NCBI GenBank assembly: GCA_030630935.1
Contig: DAOVMD010000135.1
Span: 1-7,499, forward strand
DNA length: 7,499 nt
Origin: Candidatus Mcinerneyibacteriota bacterium
Lineage (GTDB): Bacteria; AUK180; JAQVHJ01
Direction: 5' to 3'
Under the pieces are notes generated by a model, which was not told the DNA's origin, made no database searches, and was given only the letters and a program-made list of their open reading frames with translations. A program made the position numbers and the translations under genes. Shown here one piece after another: positions 5,197 to 7,499 of this stretch; the first letter of the stretch is position 1, and each line of letters opens with the position of its first letter.

Positions 5197-5294
5197 ATCT
5201 ATAAAACGACTGTTCCCGCGCCCTGCACCCAAGCGAAGCAGTGGTACAGGGTCTGTTTTCTGTTCTCTGTTCAAGCAACTTCGTTGCTTGAACA
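5197..5294. repeat. Composite repeat: 45-bp-family fragment, imperfect stem and 12-bp-arm hairpin
   Basis: ATCTATAAAACGACTGTTC (5197-5215) matches the middle of the 45-bp repeats with one change. CCCTGCACC (5221-5229) and GGTACAGGG (5243-5251) form a stem with one mismatch. Then CTGTTTTCTGTTCTCTG leads to the perfect hairpin TGTTCAAGCAAC (5268-5279), loop TTC, GTTGCTTGAACA (5283-5294). The order of modules is the same as at 415-498, with an extra stem inserted. Confidence 0.75.
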
Positions 5295-5428
5295 TATACA
5301 GTATGTAGTTTAATCATTACACAATTTCAACCATGTTTTTTATTATTTTATTTAATATTCCAATATAGTGTATTTTACCTTTTTGGAATAAAAAATGCAG
5401 TAAAAATAATTGACACTGGAGAGACAGC

Positions 5429-6100
5429 ATGAGAAAGATTCTTGTCTTGTTATATTTAATGACAGTATTATTAATTATAAATATCTCTGCTGAATTTAAT
5501 TCGGAAATTGGGTTCAGTGTTAGCACCTTTGATATAGTAGATATTGCCTTTGCGTCTGAAGGTGACTTTTCGGAGATGAATCCTGTAGGACTCCAACTTA
5601 CTATTTCTACATACTATGATTGGTATCTTTATAAGAATGCATTTTTAAGATTAGGAATAGGATATACATATAATGGTTTTAATGTAGATAATGAAATTGA
5701 ATATGAAGATGATGAAACTATTACTGAGGAACGAATGTATTTCAAGGGATATTCAGACCGGATTACCTATCCCCTTATTTTATATTTACCACAAAAAGAC
5801 GAAGGGGAATATTTTTTCTTTGGAATTGAAATAGAAGAGACTCTAAGGTATAAATCCTGGGGGTTTTATGAAGAGATTGAGACCAATAATGAAACGGAAG
5901 AAGTTACTTTCTATCAAGAAAACCTTAATTCGCGTAAGCCGCCAGCGTCAAAGAAAATCAATTTGATAATTGGTTGGATGATTGATTTTCCTGACAAAAG
6001 ATATTTTAAGAAAACATCAATGTATGTAAAGTTTACACCAATAGAATATAAAGATAAAACAGAACTCGGAGCTGAAATGGGATTCAGGTTTCAATTTTAA
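5429..6100 (+). CDS. Secreted protein, probable outer-membrane beta-barrel
   Basis: A 223-residue protein. It starts with a clear signal peptide (MRKILVLLYLMTVLLIINISA, likely cut after Ala21) and has no further hydrophobic helix. The rest is rich in aromatic and alternating residues typical of beta-strands: LRLGIGYTYNGF, then RITYPLILYLP, then YFFFGIEIEETLRY, INLIIGWMIDF and ELGAEMGFRFQF. It ends in Phe, as barrel substrates of the BAM machinery do. The R-I-T-Y-P-L-I-L-Y pattern resembles PorT/OMP_b-brl_2-type barrels, so that superfamily is the best guess. GGAGAG (5418-5423) is 5 nt before the ATG. Only a weak promoter candidate is visible (TTGGAA 5383-5388, 16 nt, AATAAT 5405-5410), and it would leave a very short leader. 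The stop codon abuts the repeat starting at 6101. Confidence 0.82.
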   Translation: MRKILVLLYLMTVLLIINISAEFNSEIGFSVSTFDIVDIAFASEGDFSEMNPVGLQLTISTYYDWYLYKNAFLRLGIGYTYNGFNVDNEIEYEDDETITEERMYFKGYSDRITYPLILYLPQKDEGEYFFFGIEIEETLRYKSWGFYEEIETNNETEEVTFYQENLNSRKPPASKKINLIIGWMIDFPDKRYFKKTSMYVKFTPIEYKDKTELGAEMGFRFQF

Positions 6101-6151
6101 TCCCGATATCCTTCGGAGATACGGGACGTCTGCGCTTTGCTTGTCGCAGGA
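6101..6151. repeat. 51-bp TCCCGAT element, right copy beside the beta-barrel gene
   Basis: Begins at the base after the TAA stop of the beta-barrel gene. The first stem is TCCCG(A)TATCC-TTCG-G(A)GATACGGGA, closed by a TTCG loop. The second is CTGCG...CGCAG (about 6130-6149). The hairpin could protect or define the 3' end of the message, although no T-run follows. Confidence 0.85.
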
Positions 6152-6163
6152 ACTGACGAGTAA

Positions 6164-6210
6164 GGAACCCATGTACCAGGTACGATGCATGGCACCGCAT
6201 GTAGGGTTCC
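6164..6210. repeat. Imperfect inverted repeat with GGAACCC/GGGTTCC arms
   Basis: GGAACCC (6164-6170) and GGGTTCC (6204-6210) enclose a partly self-complementary centre with TACCAGGTA and ATGCAT. The words CCAGG and GGCACC recall the stem-loop at 1645-1669, but the match is short. Confidence 0.5.
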
Positions 6211-6218
6211 CTATTAAA

Positions 6219-6310
6219 AAACTAACGAGAACTAAAATAAAAAAAAAAAAAAGAAAAAAAATAAAAAAAACGACAGGGACTTTTACGAGACTTGTATTTT
6301 TTATTTAATT
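6219..6310. repeat. A-rich tract and partial third copy of the GAGACT repeat
   Basis: ACTAACGAGAACTA (from about 6221) is followed by roughly 35 bp that is nearly all A. Then comes ACAGGGACTTTTACGAGACT (6273-6292), matching the start of the 100-bp repeats. The module order, A-rich tract then GGACT..GAGAC core, is the same as at 4340-4390 and 4890-4940. Confidence 0.65.
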
Positions 6311-6324
6311 ATGATATGCATATT

Positions 6325-6348
6325 GTAGAGACGTGCCATGGCACGTCT
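6325..6348. repeat. 20-bp perfect palindrome with GTAGAGAC outer arm
   Basis: AGACGTGCCATGGCACGTCT (6329-6348) is perfectly self-complementary. GTAG precedes it (6325-6328), but the matching CTAC at the right end is lost. Its outer arm resembles that of 1685-1712 (GTAGGGGC). GATAGTT (6349-6355) and AACTATC (6374-6380) form a further inverted repeat just after it. Confidence 0.85.
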
Positions 6349-6460
6349 GATAGTTCAATAGTTTTATGTTACAAACTATCGCTTTTATCCAAAGCAACAT
6401 AATATATAATGCAAATTTAATTATCAATTAATAATTATCAATCATAAATCATAAATGCGT

Positions 6461-6480
6461 AAGGGAGCAAGCTCCCTTTT
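6461..6480 (+). terminator. Hairpin with short T-run (doubtful terminator)
   Basis: AAGGGAGC (6461-6468) and GCTCCCTT (6471-6478) are perfect complements with a 2-nt centre, and the T's run to 6480. On the plus strand this resembles a weak terminator, but no plus-strand gene ends nearby. On the minus strand it lies 22 nt past the stop of the gene at 6500 yet is followed by ACGC, not T's. It may be another repeat. Confidence 0.35.
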
Positions 6481-6499
6481 AACATGCGAAGCTATATTT

Positions 6500-7228
6500 T
6501 TATTTGGAATTCCCGCCTGGTGTGGTTTCGAAATCGTAGCCTGTTACATGTTGTTGTTTTTCGAAGATTACCTGCCATAGTGATGCGAATCCGCAGCTGA
6601 CCAGTATAAAGAAAATAATATTCAGGTATTCGAGATTGAATACAATTCCCTGTGCCAGGTTAAGGTTTGGCATTGAATTAATCAATCCAAATACGACTAT
6701 GCCATAAATGATGCCCCATGCCCAGAGCGTTTTTTTCATTGCTTTTGTCAGGATATAAGTTGAAATTCCGAGTGGGGTTAGGAATAGAAACAGGAATGTT
6801 AAGATAGGTGAGAATTTCATTCCCGTTCCGAATATATAATAATCAAGTACAGAGAGAATAATTAAAAAGAAGAAATAGCTAAAGATAAAATAAAAGAATG
6901 AAGTTAACAGTGCATCCAGGATCAATTTTGAGAAGAATCCAAATTTCCTGAAAAAAGTAACTTCAGATTTAACTTCGAACCAATTAAAAATATAATTGAT
7001 AAATAGAGTAAATACAATTACCAGGAGGAATAAAATGATTGGCACACTAGTCTCAAAGAATTTATCATCATTGAAGAGCGGGATGGATTGTCTGTACATT
7101 AAAGAAACCCTTGTATCATTGAAGATATAAAAGAAAGCGATAATTAACAGTAATATAGACCACTTATACTTATGTACTTCTCTACCAAGATCATCCTGAG
7201 TATATTTAAAATTAAATTGCTTTTTCAT
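6500..7228 (-). CDS. Six-helix membrane protein of unknown function
   Basis: A 242-residue protein with a charged N-terminus (MKKQFNFKYTQDDLGREVHKYK) and about six hydrophobic helices, near residues 24-38, 62-84, 102-130, 142-162, 168-186 and 199-222. It ends in a short polar tail, GYDFETTPGGNSK. The proportions recall Yip1-like or other small permease-like families, but I see no motif that settles it. It is not clearly related to the pair at 2403-4338. The start at 7228 is supported by a promoter whose expected first transcribed base is the A of this ATG. No Shine-Dalgarno is present, which fits leaderless translation. It is convergent with the beta-barrel gene, with repeats between. Confidence 0.83.
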   Translation of the reverse strand: MKKQFNFKYTQDDLGREVHKYKWSILLLIIAFFYIFNDTRVSLMYRQSIPLFNDDKFFETSVPIILFLLVIVFTLFINYIFNWFEVKSEVTFFRKFGFFSKLILDALLTSFFYFIFSYFFFLIILSVLDYYIFGTGMKFSPILTFLFLFLTPLGISTYILTKAMKKTLWAWGIIYGIVVFGLINSMPNLNLAQGIVFNLEYLNIIFFILVSCGFASLWQVIFEKQQHVTGYDFETTPGGNSK

Positions 7229-7234
7229 ATTTGG

Positions 7235-7263
7235 ATTATATCATATTTTTTTATTTTATTCAA
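7235..7263 (-). promoter_or_regulatory. Extended -10 promoter giving a leaderless message
   Basis: On the minus strand TTGAAT (7263-7258), a 17-nt spacer and TATAAT (7240-7235), preceded by TGA (7243-7241), form an extended -10 promoter. Counting six bases (CCAAAT) past the -10 puts +1 at 7228, the A of the ATG. Confidence 0.75.
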
Positions 7264-7268
7264 GGGAT

Positions 7269-7296
7269 TTCCCCAACTTTTTTAAACGTTGGGAAA
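7269..7296. repeat. Stem TTTCCC(C)AAC / GTTGGGAAA
   Basis: Nine pairs with one bulged C close a loop that contains seven T's and AAA. It lies just upstream of the minus-strand promoter. It could be a boundary of the AT-rich repeat that follows. It has no terminator tail on either strand. Confidence 0.5.
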
Positions 7297-7370
7297 GTTC
7301 AATAGTTCAAATGTTGAAAAACTGTTCAAATGTTGAACAAGTTGAGATAGTTGAATAGTTTTAAACATTT
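7297..7370. repeat. AT-rich repeat related to the 2109-2262 array
   Basis: GTTCAAATGTTGAA occurs at 7305-7318 and 7324-7337, a 19-bp period. The second copy lies in the perfect inverted repeat TGTTCAA-ATG-TTGAACA (7323-7339). GTTGAGATAGTTGAATAGTT (7341-7360) matches the middle of unit 3 of the array at 2212-2262, with two differences. Confidence 0.75.
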
Positions 7371-7499
7371 AGTAAAATTCATTTCTAAAGAAAATAATAT
7401 CACTATAAACGAACCTACGATAAAAATTTTGTATAAATATTCACAATGTCGATTAAATCAAGCAATAAATGTTTTACAATTGGCTTCTAGGAAAACCTC
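7351..7499 (+). CDS. Open frame running off the right end (tentative partial gene)
   Basis: From TTG 7351, after a TAG at 7348-7350, the frame stays open for 49 codons to the window edge. It includes NEPTIKILYKYSQCRLNQAI and then NVLQLASRKT. The latter part reads like a helix-turn-helix segment, but no ATG or GTG and no clear ribosome site is present, and the beginning lies in the repeat. It could be a gene start at TTG, a decayed gene, or chance in AT-rich DNA. Confidence 0.2.
   Translation, partial: MNSFKHLVKFISKENNITINEPTIKILYKYSQCRLNQAINVLQLASRKT

Noticed and set aside
5410-5415. TTGACA as -35 box for the beta-barrel gene
   Set aside because: It ends 13 bp before the ATG; any -10 at proper spacing would fall inside the coding region.
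5317-5526. Minus-strand open frame of 69 codons
   Set aside because: Antisense to the signal-peptide region of the beta-barrel gene and without start signals.
1-7499. tRNA, rRNA, insertion sequence or transposase
   Set aside because: No cloverleaf-like segment, rRNA-like stretch or transposase frame was seen. The repeats carry no genes of their own, so they can only be passive or remotely mobilised elements.

Overview
The window is low-GC bacterial DNA, apparently from a chromosome. It carries strong sigma70-type promoters, clear AGGAGG-like ribosome binding sites and mostly membrane or envelope genes, separated by unusually long, repeat-filled intergenic stretches. One product looks like an outer-membrane beta-barrel (signal peptide, C-terminal Phe), so the host is probably a diderm (Gram-negative type). 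The dense intergenic palindromes and A-rich repeats resemble those in low-GC environmental lineages (Bacteroidetes-like, Cloacimonadota-like or spirochaete-like). I cannot place the species from this window; that is a weak inference.

Layout from left to right. (1) Positions 1-50 hold the first codons of a minus-strand gene. Its promoter (TTGACT-17-TATAAT, 90-118) is followed by a perfect operator-like inverted repeat (67-88). (2) Positions 121-535 have no gene. They hold two identical 45-bp direct repeats, each followed by a perfect hairpin, and a 17-bp palindrome sitting on two back-to-back candidate promoters. (3) A consensus promoter (536-564) drives a CPBP-family intramembrane protease (start GTG 652, stop 1659), followed by an 88-residue PLDc_N-type small membrane protein (1731-1997). 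A stem-loop whose loop holds the protease stop codon and a 28-bp perfect palindrome lie between them. (4) Positions 1998-2350 hold a tandem array of 51-52 bp AT-rich units. (5) An extended -10 promoter (2352-2380) drives two tandem paralogous six-helix membrane proteins (2403-3395 and 3388-4338) whose reading frames overlap by 8 bp. (6) Positions 4339-5428 form a gene-free mosaic of diverged repeats and hairpins. (7) A secreted beta-barrel-like protein (5429-6100) is flanked on both sides by direct copies of a 51-bp hairpin element. (8) Positions 6101-6499 hold more repeats. (9) A minus-strand six-helix membrane protein (7228-6500) has a promoter placed so that its mRNA should begin at the A of the ATG (leaderless). 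(10) Positions 7264-7370 repeat the AT-rich family of region 5. An open frame without a clear start runs off the right end.

Functionally, two plus-strand transcription units (652-1997 and 2403-4338) encode only inner-membrane proteins. I see no enzyme pathway, toxin-antitoxin pair, CRISPR array, tRNA, rRNA or transposase. The most unusual aspect is the intergenic DNA: several repeat families with conserved hairpin structure but changed arm sequence. They abut or supply gene ends where ordinary T-tailed terminators are missing.
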